This document shows positions 6,953 to 15,564 of a DNA stretch of 15,753 bases, piece by piece. The DNA comes from Tardiphaga sp. Lineage in GTDB: Bacteria; Pseudomonadota; Alphaproteobacteria; Rhizobiales; Xanthobacteraceae. Both the position numbers and the translations under genes were made by a program. The notes below the pieces were generated by a model, which did not search any database, had not been told where the DNA came from, and was given only the letters and a program-made list of their open reading frames with translations. Position 1 is the stretch's first letter, and each line of letters opens with the position of its first letter. Location of the stretch: contig JACMOT010000142.1 of the NCBI GenBank assembly GCA_014377915.1, forward strand, positions 1 to 15,753, given 5' to 3'.

Positions 6953-7639
6953 ATGTTGTCTCTCAAGATGAAACTGGGATTTGTCGTAGCGGTGGGCCTG
7001 ATGTTGTCGGGCTGCATGCAGACGTCCACCACTTTCCAGGCCGCGCCGGAAGCCAGCCTGAAGCCGGCCGACAAGGCCCAGCTCGCCAAGGCGCGCTACG
7101 CCAAGGTCACTGTCGCCGAACCGTTCCGCCGTGCCATTGTCGATTATCACCGCAAGGAGCTGCCTGGTTCGATCCTGGTCGATTCCGATAACCACTATCT
7201 TTACTACGTGCAGGATGGCGGCAAGGCGATCCGCTACGGCATCACCGTCGGCGAGGAAGCCCTGGCCTTCTCCGGCGTCGCCCGCGTCGGCAATATGGCC
7301 GAATGGCCTAAGTGGACGCCAACCAAGGACATTCACGCGCGCATCGAAGGCCTGCCGGCCCAGGTGCCCGGCGGCGTCGACAACCCGCTCGGCGCCCGCG
7401 CGCTGTATCTTTACCAGGGCAATCGCGACACCCTGTTCCGCATCCATGGTACCAACCAGCCGGAATATATCGGCGCCTCGATCTCGTCGGGCTGCATCCG
7501 CATGACCAACGAAGACGTCATCGACCTCTACAGCCGCGTCAAGTCAGGCGCCGTGGTGGTGGTACTGGAGCCCAAGCAGGGCGACTCGCCCTATAATTCC
7601 AAGCTGGCGCTGCAGGGCAATGGCGGCACGCCGTACTGA
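6953..7639 (+). CDS. L,D-transpeptidase (YkuD) lipoprotein, copy 2
   Basis: A 228-residue paralogue of the preceding gene. Lipobox LSGC gives Cys21; catalytic His165, Cys181 and Arg183 lie in the same HGTNQPEYIG...SSGCIRM context. The stretch corresponding to copy 1 residues 157-191 is identical. The main differences are in the N-terminal linker and in a loop at about residues 118-140, which may tune substrate choice. The frame is open back to 6827, but ATG 6953 gives a signal peptide of exactly the same length as copy 1 and was chosen. It has its own promoter-like region and its own terminator, and it converges on the extensin-like gene. Confidence 0.94.
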   Translation: MLSLKMKLGFVVAVGLMLSGCMQTSTTFQAAPEASLKPADKAQLAKARYAKVTVAEPFRRAIVDYHRKELPGSILVDSDNHYLYYVQDGGKAIRYGITVGEEALAFSGVARVGNMAEWPKWTPTKDIHARIEGLPAQVPGGVDNPLGARALYLYQGNRDTLFRIHGTNQPEYIGASISSGCIRMTNEDVIDLYSRVKSGAVVVVLEPKQGDSPYNSKLALQGNGGTPY

Positions 7640-7663
7640 TTTCGACAAAAGCTGAGTGTTTTG

Positions 7664-7692
7664 AAAAGCGCCGGATTTTCCGGCGCTTTTTT
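7664..7692 (+). terminator. Intrinsic terminator of L,D-transpeptidase copy 2
   Basis: AAAAGCGCCGG (7664-7674) pairs with CCGGCGCTTTT (7680-7690) around ATTTT, ending in six T. The A-run upstream may also let it work on the minus strand against the convergent extensin-like gene. The stem core GCGCCGG is shared with the terminator of copy 1. Confidence 0.92.
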
Positions 7693-7796
7693 ATTTGGCG
7701 CTATTTGGCATAGGCCTCTCAACGTCAGTGATTTGCGCAGGCCGCAAGGAGAGGGGAAAAAGCGCACTTCGTTGCAACTTCAAGAAGCAACCAAAC

Positions 7797-8873
7797 TCAG
7801 CGCGAAAAGCTGAACGGCGACGGCGGCGCGCGGCGTTTTCGAGGCTTGGGTTTCGGCGTCGGCTTGACCGGCGGGTGCTCGGCCTCGACGGTCTCGGGCT
7901 CCGGCTCCGGCTCCGGCGCAACGGGCGCCGTGGCGGCCGGCTGTTCCGGGGCGGCTTCGGCCGGCCTGGTTTCATCGGGCCTGGTCTCAGCGGTCTCGCG
8001 GGGTGGCGCCTCGTCGGGACGCATCGCCGGCATCAGCGGCGCGATTTGCGGCATCGGGTCCCAGATGTTCCACTGACAGATTTTGTAGTTGCCACGGCGC
8101 TCGGCGAGATCGAGGTGGATGTGGTCCTCGTGATAGCCATCCGATCCCGGTCCCAGCACGGTGGTGAACCGCGTGCAAACCGACAGCAAAACCTGCTCGC
8201 GCCACTCGCGCGGCGTTGCACGTTCGGTCAGCGCGATCGACTCGCCATTGGCGAGCTTCAGCCCGCGCACGTCGAGCGCATTGGCGCGGCCGTGCTCCGA
8301 CATCTTGGCGCCGACCACGCGGTTACGGCCGCGACAGTCGAAGGAATCGAAATTGTCGAGTTCGGCGAGCCTGGTGCCAAGGCTGGCGGCAAGCGGCGCC
8401 ATATCGGTACGGATCCAGTCGGCCACCGCCGTGGCCATCGAGCAACGCATGGTACCGCCCGGCTTCAACGGCACTCGCGTCCGGTCCGGCAGGATTACCG
8501 CTTCGAGATGCACCATGTCCGGACCGCCGCAGGCACCGGGCCCCTTGATATCGGGCACGCTGGGCGCAATCGCGATCGCATCGGTCAGCGCCAGGCGGCA
8601 GGCCGACGGTGGCGACGGCGCGGCCGCCCCCTGTTCCGCCGCCGGCTTGTCCGGCTCGGCCGGCTGGTCAGCCTCGGCTGGCGGCGTGGCCTGCTTGTTC
8701 GCCGGCGCCTCGGCCGGGCGCGGTCGCGGCAGCGGCGTTCGCCCCGCCGTCAGGTAAGCCTGCGCCGGCGCCGCAACCACCAGCAATGTCAGCACGATGG
8801 CCATTGTTCTTTGGTCGCAGCCGAAGCCGCCAGATGGCCATTTCCGGGCCGCTTCCCGCAGGCTAGACTTCAT
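7797..8873 (-). CDS. Extensin-like C-terminal domain protein (putative M15-type peptidase)
   Basis: A 358-residue exported protein. A signal peptide (about residues 1-39, ending AQA) is followed by a Pro/Ala-rich linker and the extensin-like catalytic-type domain (about 90-275). A low-complexity tail rich in Pro, Glu and Lys, with an EPEPEPE run, ends the protein. The domain carries SEHGRANALD (His194, Asp201) and HEDHIHLD (His251, His253), matching the H-x6-D ... HxH zinc pattern of the LAS/M15 D,D- or L,D-carboxypeptidase fold, so peptidoglycan cleavage is a reasonable inference. ATG 8873 was chosen because it gives a basic N-region. ATG 8804 would give a very short signal without positive charge, and an extension to 8951 runs into the divergent gene's leader. 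Confidence 0.85.
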   Translation of the reverse strand: MKSSLREAARKWPSGGFGCDQRTMAIVLTLLVVAAPAQAYLTAGRTPLPRPRPAEAPANKQATPPAEADQPAEPDKPAAEQGAAAPSPPSACRLALTDAIAIAPSVPDIKGPGACGGPDMVHLEAVILPDRTRVPLKPGGTMRCSMATAVADWIRTDMAPLAASLGTRLAELDNFDSFDCRGRNRVVGAKMSEHGRANALDVRGLKLANGESIALTERATPREWREQVLLSVCTRFTTVLGPGSDGYHEDHIHLDLAERRGNYKICQWNIWDPMPQIAPLMPAMRPDEAPPRETAETRPDETRPAEAAPEQPAATAPVAPEPEPEPETVEAEHPPVKPTPKPKPRKRRAPPSPFSFSR

Positions 8874-8974
8874 GGCAAGACCTTGCTCGGCAGCACCTTG
8901 TTCGACAAGGCCCTGGACAAGAACGCCTCGCGGCGACGCCGGCGTGGACAATGAAAAGACGGAGGGACGTTCGA

Positions 8975-10612
<1,638 letters not shown>

Positions 10613-10637
10613 CATCGAACCAGGTTATCATGGGTAC

Positions 10638-10665
10638 AAGCCCGGCCTCACGGCCGGGCTTTTTT
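10638..10665 (+). terminator. Intrinsic terminator of acyl-CoA synthetase
   Basis: AAGCCCGGCC (10638-10647) pairs perfectly with GGCCGGGCTT (10652-10661) around TCAC, with a six-T run 10660-10665. It lies between convergent genes; on the minus strand the T-tract is missing, so it mainly serves the plus-strand gene. Confidence 0.93.
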
Positions 10666-10679
10666 GTGGCCCTATCAGC

Positions 10680-11912
10680 TTACTGCGGCAGCGCCGCCGC
10701 CGGGGGGCGTGCGACCGCCGGGCGCGGCGCGGTCTGAGTGATCTGCCATTTCAGGAATTGCTGGAACAGCGCTTCGCTTTGGTCCGGCGTGAGCGCGGCC
10801 CGGGTGCCGGGGGCCATCGACCGCGACGCCAGGAACTGGTCGAACTTGCCACGCACTTCACCGGAAGCGGTCGCGGCGTGCGAGTCGAGCCAGTCCTGCG
10901 CCGGTTTGAACCGTTCCCAGCCCTTCAGCGGCGCGCCCAACGCGACTTCCTTCCACTTCGGGTGGAACGGCGGCTGCTGGAAGTTCTTGAACTTGTCGAA
11001 GAAGATCTGAACGAAATGCTCCATCTTACGATAGCGCTCAGTGTTGGCGGGCCAGTTGTAGCCGGCCAGAATGGCCGCCACCGAGACCGTGTCGATACGT
11101 TCGCCAGGCTGTAGCAACGTCGGATAGTCTTCCGCCTTGAGGACCGACGGGAAGTAGTCGGCCTGCAACGGCCCGGCATACTCGATCGGCACCAGATGGA
11201 ATTCGCCGGTCATCTGACCGACCGAGCGTGAGGGCGTACCCTGCACGGCGACAAAGGCATCGATCTCGCCCTTCTTCAATTTCTCCTGGGCGAGCCGCTG
11301 CTCCATGTAGGAATAGATCGGCTTGATGCCGAGGCGTTCGAAGATGGTGCTGGCGGTGATGAAGGTGCCGCCATCCGGCAGATCGATCGCCACCCGCTTG
11401 CCGTCGAGGTCCTGCATCCGCTTCACCGACCTGCCGGCGACGACGTGGACCTCTTCGTTGTACAGCTTGGTGATGTAGGTGAACTGCCGCTTGATGTTGT
11501 TCACGTACCCCTTGCGCTCCAGATAATCGAGCGTATCGGCGCGTACGATGCCGAGATCGACGCCGCGCAGGAACAGAATATCGGCAATGCTCTTGGCCGA
11601 GCCTTTTCCGACCACCGGCAACACGCGCAAGTTCTCTTCATCGTCGAGAATGGTGGAGAGGTCCGCGCCTATGTTCAAATAGGTTCCGCCGAGCGGCCCC
11701 AATACGACGGTGATGGTATTGAGGTTGGGCCTTTCCTTGATGGCCTTGTTGTCGGTGCGGTAGTTGAAAATTGCTTTCAACCCTTCGCTGACCGACGCAG
11801 GGTCAAGCTCCTTGGCCTGCGCCGCAGCCGGCGTGGCCGTGAGGGCCCACGAGGTCGCCGCAACCGCGAGCGCGGCCACCGTACTCTTCAAGAAACGCAG
11901 TGCTGTTGTCAT
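10680..11912 (-). CDS. TAXI-family TRAP transporter solute-binding protein
   Basis: A 410-residue periplasmic binding protein. A Sec signal peptide (about residues 1-33, ending AQA) is followed by a type II binding-protein fold with TAXI-family features: GPLGGTYLNIGADLS near the start of the mature domain, VGKGSAKSIADI, DLGIVRADTLDYL, and VAGRSVKRMQDLDGKRVAID. It would capture a small, probably carboxylate, solute and pass it to a DctQM-type or fused permease. No permease gene is adjacent in the window, so it is an orphan here. The C-terminus carries a Pro/Ala-rich tail (PAVARPPAAALPQ) not needed for the fold. Ligand is unknown. Confidence 0.88.
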   Translation of the reverse strand: MTTALRFLKSTVAALAVAATSWALTATPAAAQAKELDPASVSEGLKAIFNYRTDNKAIKERPNLNTITVVLGPLGGTYLNIGADLSTILDDEENLRVLPVVGKGSAKSIADILFLRGVDLGIVRADTLDYLERKGYVNNIKRQFTYITKLYNEEVHVVAGRSVKRMQDLDGKRVAIDLPDGGTFITASTIFERLGIKPIYSYMEQRLAQEKLKKGEIDAFVAVQGTPSRSVGQMTGEFHLVPIEYAGPLQADYFPSVLKAEDYPTLLQPGERIDTVSVAAILAGYNWPANTERYRKMEHFVQIFFDKFKNFQQPPFHPKWKEVALGAPLKGWERFKPAQDWLDSHAATASGEVRGKFDQFLASRSMAPGTRAALTPDQSEALFQQFLKWQITQTAPRPAVARPPAAALPQ

Positions 11913-12023
11913 ATTCCGAAGCCCCCCAGAAATGAACGCGATCGATCACGCGTGCGGAAACGGCGCGCAAATAAGACGCCGGCAAAAAGTTCAATTCAGT
12001 GACGATGGCCGCGGGTGGCGCGC

Positions 12024-13295
12024 TCAGTAGGCCTCGAGCGCGTCAAGCTGGCGTTGCGCATCAGGCGCGCCCCACTCCTTGGCCTTCCTGTACCAACTGC
12101 GTGCGATATTCACATCGGGCAGCGGCCCGTTGGCAAATCGCTTCAACGCAATCGGGTCATAGGTCTCGGCCAGGATGGAGGCGGCACGCGCGCTTCGCGC
12201 ATCCGCCGCGCGCTGCAGCAGCAACCGCGCCGGCAGGAAATCGCCGGAAGTGGCCAGTTCCTGGGCGCGCCGGATCAGGCTGGCGATCTCGTTCGGATCA
12301 AGATTCCGAACGCCCGGCGCCGCCGATGTCACCGGCATCGCGGCAAGTTGCGCCGGGGCCGGCACTGTCACCGGGGCGGCGACTGGCGGAGGCGGCGCGA
12401 ACGAGGCCATGGGTACAACTACCTGCGGCGCCGGCGGCGGCACAACCGGCTGGGCGATGTTCAACGGCCGCGGAGTCGGCGCGGCAACCGGCACCGGCGG
12501 CGGGGCAAAAGCATTGGCCCCCGTCCAGACCAGGCGGAAATTGCTGGCGACCATGCCGGCGCCGTCGGCACCACGCAGTTCCGCGCTCAGATTCATCTGG
12601 CCGACAAAGTCATTGGGTGGAATCACCGAGGTGCCGGCGACTTCCAGCGCCGGGATACGCCACTCATTGGCACCAACCCGCTTGCCCGTGGTGAGACGGC
12701 TGCCGGTCAGCAGACCGCTAACGATCACCGAACCGCCGCTGGTCGGCGCCGTGACGTTGATCCCGAGTTCGAGCGGCTCGTTGAAAGGTCCGCTCTGGTC
12801 GCTGACGACCAGCGTCGAAGACAGCTTGCGTTGCGGCGCCGGGAATAGCGATGCCCGAAGCTGCTGCCAGACCGACACCCCCGCCTCTGCCTCGCCCGGA
12901 GCAGCGGTCGTCCGGATCATCGGCAGGACCACGACGAAGAACAGCGCGATCAGCGCGGCCACACTGGCGGCGGCGATCAATTTTCCGGTCGATCCGAACA
13001 GGCCTCGGGATTCCCTGCGATCCAGGATCGAGGATGAATGAACTTGCTCAGGTTCCAGCGATTCCTGCAGCGCTTTTGACACGGCATCTTCGAAGATCTT
13101 CGACGGGTTGCGCGCGACCTCCTCCGGCGTACCGTTGCGCCACAATTGCGTCACCTCGGCAGCCTGCGGTTGTCGCGGCGCCTGGCCACGTCCCTGGGGA
13201 GCTTCCGGAGTCTGATCGCCCGGCTGACGCAGCCGACGCGGCGCGTAATACAGTGGACTGTTAGGGTCCATATTGTCGCTCATCAAGCTACTCAT
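12024..13295 (-). CDS. Single-pass membrane protein with C-terminal Sel1/TPR-like repeats, paralogue A
   Basis: A 423-residue protein. The N-terminus has DPNSPLYYAPRRLR, followed by a cytoplasmic region with low complexity. One transmembrane helix (about 106-127) follows, then an extracytoplasmic beta-rich domain (about 150-262) with repeated hydrophobic strands (SGLLTGSRLTTGKRVG...PPNDFVGQ). A Pro/Ala-rich linker (about 264-327) leads to helical Sel1/TPR-like repeats (about 335-420: RRAQELATSGDFLPARLLLQ, then WYRKAKEWGAPDAQ). Function unknown; a protein-interaction role at the envelope is inferred. The start has AAGGAG six bases before ATG 13295. Its paralogue lies 760 bp away on the same strand. 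Confidence 0.85.
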   Translation of the reverse strand: MSSLMSDNMDPNSPLYYAPRRLRQPGDQTPEAPQGRGQAPRQPQAAEVTQLWRNGTPEEVARNPSKIFEDAVSKALQESLEPEQVHSSSILDRRESRGLFGSTGKLIAAASVAALIALFFVVVLPMIRTTAAPGEAEAGVSVWQQLRASLFPAPQRKLSSTLVVSDQSGPFNEPLELGINVTAPTSGGSVIVSGLLTGSRLTTGKRVGANEWRIPALEVAGTSVIPPNDFVGQMNLSAELRGADGAGMVASNFRLVWTGANAFAPPPVPVAAPTPRPLNIAQPVVPPPAPQVVVPMASFAPPPPVAAPVTVPAPAQLAAMPVTSAAPGVRNLDPNEIASLIRRAQELATSGDFLPARLLLQRAADARSARAASILAETYDPIALKRFANGPLPDVNIARSWYRKAKEWGAPDAQRQLDALEAY

Positions 13296-13382
13296 GAAAA
13301 ACTCCTTGGGCGGCGATGTTCACTGAAAATCACCGCGGAACGGCACGACGCTGTGATTTGCTGAAAAGGTGCTGACGAGATT

Positions 13383-13398
13383 ATCAATCGTTGATCAA
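13383..13398. promoter_or_regulatory. Operator-like overlapping palindromes upstream of paralogue A
   Basis: ATCAATCGTTGAT (13383-13395) is a palindrome with a 3-base centre, and it overlaps the perfect 8-bp palindrome TTGATCAA (13391-13398). The site is about 90-100 bp upstream of ATG 13295, near where a promoter is expected; GATAAT is readable on the minus strand here. Confidence 0.35.
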
Positions 13399-13432
13399 GG
13401 TGAAGTCGGGAGCTGAAAGCCGCCGGTGCAAT

Positions 13433-13457
13433 GGAACGTGCCGCGTTGACGCGCGTT
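13433..13457 (+). promoter_or_regulatory. EcfG-type (general stress) promoter match
   Basis: GGAAC at 13433-13437 and CGTT at 13454-13457 are separated by 16 bases, an exact match to the alphaproteobacterial EcfG consensus GGAAC-N16/17-CGTT. It points right, into a gap with no clear gene, so a small RNA or small ORF would be its target if real. A nine-base match by chance in a window this size is possible. Confidence 0.35.
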
Positions 13458-13557
13458 AGATGCTGTCTGGTTTTTGGATAAATTCATTGAACTGTTCCCA
13501 ATTCGTAACCCGGTACCAGACACGCTTCCGGTGCGTGATCATCATACCGCATACCAT
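13456..13557 (-). pseudogene. Small ORF, possible transposase N-terminal remnant
   Basis: A 33-codon frame from ATG 13557 to TAA 13456 contains HRKRVWYRVTNWEQFNEFIQ. The VTNW-x2-(F/Y)N pattern reminds me of the N-terminus of some IS5-like transposases, in which YxVTNWxxY(N/D) occurs. It is far too short to be functional and has no good ribosome binding site. It overlaps a 38-codon frame on the plus strand (13460-13576), so at most one is meaningful. Assignment is speculative. Confidence 0.2.
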
Positions 13558-13614
13558 GAAGGGCTTCGTGTCCTAACTTAAGCTAAACTCCGGCCAAACT
13601 GTGGAATCTGCGAG

Positions 13615-13641
13615 TTGCGTTAATGAAGAATTGCAACGCAA
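13615..13641. repeat. Inverted repeat TTGCGTT-N13-AACGCAA
   Basis: Seven-base perfect arms at 13615-13621 and 13635-13641 lie in the most AT-rich part of the spacer. A nested AATTGC/GCAATT repeat overlaps the right arm. It could be a regulator binding site or part of an RNA fold. Confidence 0.4.
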
Positions 13642-13723
13642 TTTAAGATTCTTGCAGCATTTTTTATCGAAAATTTTAAATACATATTCGTCGTGACATC
13701 AACGCTGCTGTCCTAGCTGAAAA

Positions 13724-13738
13724 GTACTAATCAAGTAC
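13724..13738. repeat. Short inverted repeat GTACT-N5-AGTAC
   Basis: Five-base arms at 13724-13728 and 13734-13738 lie at the right edge of the AT-rich core, just before the GC-rich hairpin at 13748-13792. Too short to interpret alone. Confidence 0.3.
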
Positions 13739-13747
13739 ACAAGTGTC

Positions 13748-13792
13748 GGCGCTGTCGTGAATAGCCGTGCCATCGCACGGCATCACAACGCC
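13748..13792. repeat. Long interrupted hairpin
   Basis: The perfect core GCCGTGC (13764-13770) / GCACGGC (13775-13781) with loop CATC is extended by GTGA/TCAC and an outer GGCG/CGCC pair with small internal loops. No T-run follows on either strand, so it is not a standard terminator; it could be part of a structured RNA. Confidence 0.45.
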
Positions 13793-14055
13793 AAGCGAGC
13801 GAAGCCGTGTCTGTAGCTATCCGTCCGGTGAACGGCATTCCGGGTAAAAAAGTCGGGCGAAACCGGGACGAGCCTGTGGTCGCGGCGCGCAGCGAGCATT
13901 TTCCGAATTCGGATCGAAGGATGGCAAAGTCCGGTTTTCAATTCGCAGGAATGCCTGACCAGCGGTCCCACGCAGTTGCCTTCACCGGTCAGCCAGCCGC
14001 GGGTTGAATCGGTCAGCGCCGCTGCTTGATTATGTCAGCCAACGGCAATGCGATG

Positions 14056-15192
14056 TCAGGGCAGCCTTGCCAGCGCATCGAGTTGCGCCTGCGCCGCGGG
14101 CTCGCCCCACTCCTTGGCCTTTTGATACCAGTCGCGGGCCTGCGCCAGATCCGGCAGCGGACCCTGGATGCCAAATTTTCGCAACATGACCGGGTCGTAG
14201 GTCTTGGCGAGCGCGAGCGCCGCGCCGGCGTCACCCGCTTCGGCGGCACGCACCAGCATGAGCCGCGCCGACTGAAAATCACCGTTGCCAAGCAGTTCCT
14301 GCGCGCGTCGAAACAGCATTGCTATTTCCTGCGGCGCGACTTTGCGGAACACCTCCTTTGGAGGCGACGGCGGCGCAACCGCCGGCTGCGGCGCCGGCAG
14401 AACCGCCGGCATCGAAGTGAGCGCCGACGTGAAAGCCGGCACCTCCGTCCAGGAAAGACGCAACAGGCTGCTGACCAGCACGACGTTGTCGGCGTTACGC
14501 AGTTCTGCCGCCAGGTTCATCTCGCCGACAAATCCGTCCGGCGGCTCCACCGCGGCAATGGCAAGGTCAGGCACGGAGACGCGCCATTGGCTCGCATTGA
14601 TGCGCTTGCCGACGGTCAGGCGAGCGCCGGAGGGCAACCGGGTAACGACGACGCTGGTGCCTGGAGCGGCGACGTTGACGCTGACCCCGAGCGGGACCGC
14701 GTCTCCGCCGCTACCGCGGCCCTCCTGGACCAGCAATGTTGGCGGCGCCCGGCGTTGTGAGGCCTTTTCGGCCAATGAATCGTTCGGCGACCAAAACGCA
14801 ATAATCGCCCAGACGACAATCGGCGCGGCGGCGACGGCGACCACCACGCTGACCAGTCGCGTCATGCCACCGAAGCGTCCGGCCGGTTCTGTCGCAGGTT
14901 GATCGTGGAGTGCTGGCGCGTTGCGGTAGGCCGGGCGACCGACGTCCTGCGCAACAACGGCCCTGGCAAAACCATCCGCCTGGTCGCGGCGCGCCATTCG
15001 CGGTGGGACAACATCCCGTCCGGCGCTCTGTCTCAAAAATGTCTCGGCTGATCTCGGGCGCTCCGGCCAGTCATTGGCATGAGCCGGCGCCTCGGAAGCC
15101 GACGGTTCGTCGGCGCGTTCGCGAAATTCACGCGGAGCATAATACAGCGGGTCGTTGGGACCGATGTAGCTGCGTTTATCAGGCTTGCTCAC
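14056..15192 (-). CDS. Single-pass membrane protein with C-terminal Sel1/TPR-like repeats, paralogue B
   Basis: A 378-residue paralogue of the 12024-13295 gene with the same order of parts. It has GPNDPLYYAPREFR near the N-terminus and a charged cytoplasmic region (to about 105). One transmembrane helix (about 112-134), a beta-rich outer domain (about 155-248, VTRLPSGARLTVGKRI...PPDGFVGE), a shorter Pro-rich linker and C-terminal Sel1/TPR-like helices (about 285-376, ending in WYQKAKEWGEPAAQAQLDAL) follow. GTG 15192 was chosen because GAGG lies five bases upstream. GTG 15216 is in frame but has no ribosome binding site. Function unknown. No intrinsic terminator was seen after its stop. Confidence 0.83.
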   Translation of the reverse strand: MSKPDKRSYIGPNDPLYYAPREFRERADEPSASEAPAHANDWPERPRSAETFLRQSAGRDVVPPRMARRDQADGFARAVVAQDVGRPAYRNAPALHDQPATEPAGRFGGMTRLVSVVVAVAAAPIVVWAIIAFWSPNDSLAEKASQRRAPPTLLVQEGRGSGGDAVPLGVSVNVAAPGTSVVVTRLPSGARLTVGKRINASQWRVSVPDLAIAAVEPPDGFVGEMNLAAELRNADNVVLVSSLLRLSWTEVPAFTSALTSMPAVLPAPQPAVAPPSPPKEVFRKVAPQEIAMLFRRAQELLGNGDFQSARLMLVRAAEAGDAGAALALAKTYDPVMLRKFGIQGPLPDLAQARDWYQKAKEWGEPAAQAQLDALARLP

Positions 15193-15450
15193 GCTATCCT
15201 CACTCTCAGATGTCACCCGAAGGTCGCGGCTACGCCACGCCGCAGATGCCTTGCAACGTTCGAACAGACGTGAAGACCGCCACAGAGAATTGAACCAGAA
15301 TCCTGCCTTTTCGCAGGACCGCTATACCGGCGACGAGCGCCGCGAAGGCCGAGATACCGCACGTCTCCACGGCCGCCTCCTCCGTCAGGACGCCTTCCTG
15401 TGGTATTTAAGAACCTTTGAAACTTAGCCAGAGTTAGCGGGAAAGCAATC

Positions 15451-15473
15451 GTAACCATTCAATAATGGTTAAC
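15451..15473. promoter_or_regulatory. Inverted TAACCATT repeat, CtrA-like half-sites
   Basis: GTAACCATT (15451-15459) and AATGGTTAAC (15464-15473) form an imperfect palindrome around CAAT. On the minus strand it includes TTAACCAT, the CtrA half-site, and reads TTAA-N7-TGAA, one base off the TTAA-N7-TTAA CtrA box. It lies about 260 bp upstream of paralogue B. Confidence 0.4.
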
Positions 15474-15506
15474 TAAAAAAGTTGTGGCGGCATTCACCAA
15501 CAACCG

Positions 15507-15538
15507 AAAACGGCGACTGCCGGAGGGGCAATCGCCGT
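15507..15538 (-). terminator. Intrinsic terminator downstream of yqeY
   Basis: On the minus strand ACGGCGATTGCC and GGCAGTCGCCGT form a 12-bp stem (one G-U pair) around a 5-base loop, followed by TTTTC. It lies 27 bp after the yqeY stop. Confidence 0.88.
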
Positions 15539-15564
15539 GGGTCCGCGTCTCGTTCAGCTCAAAA

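Larger units (their letters stand above)
13296..14055. other. 760-bp AT-rich spacer between the Sel1-like paralogues
   Basis: No confident gene. The middle is strikingly AT-rich for this genome: only 15 of 60 bases are G or C at 13621-13680. It holds several inverted repeats, an EcfG-like promoter on the plus strand and two tiny overlapping ORFs on opposite strands. The right part (13800-14000) returns to high GC; frames of 62-66 codons there on both strands have no recognisable protein character. Confidence 0.6.
15193..15564. other. 372-bp intergenic region upstream of paralogue B
   Basis: No gene is supported. It contains the CtrA-like palindrome at 15451-15473, the yqeY terminator at 15507-15538, and otherwise should hold the promoter of paralogue B. 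Frames of about 80 codons across it have no protein character. Confidence 0.55.

Noticed and set aside
12015..12848. A long plus-strand frame opposite Sel1-like paralogue A
   Set aside because: Arg/His-rich low-complexity translation with no start signal; the minus-strand protein has a paralogue, a membrane helix and a perfect Shine-Dalgarno.
13783..14007. Opposing frames of 62 and 66 codons in the right part of the spacer
   Set aside because: They overlap each other on opposite strands, have no ribosome binding site and no recognisable sequence.
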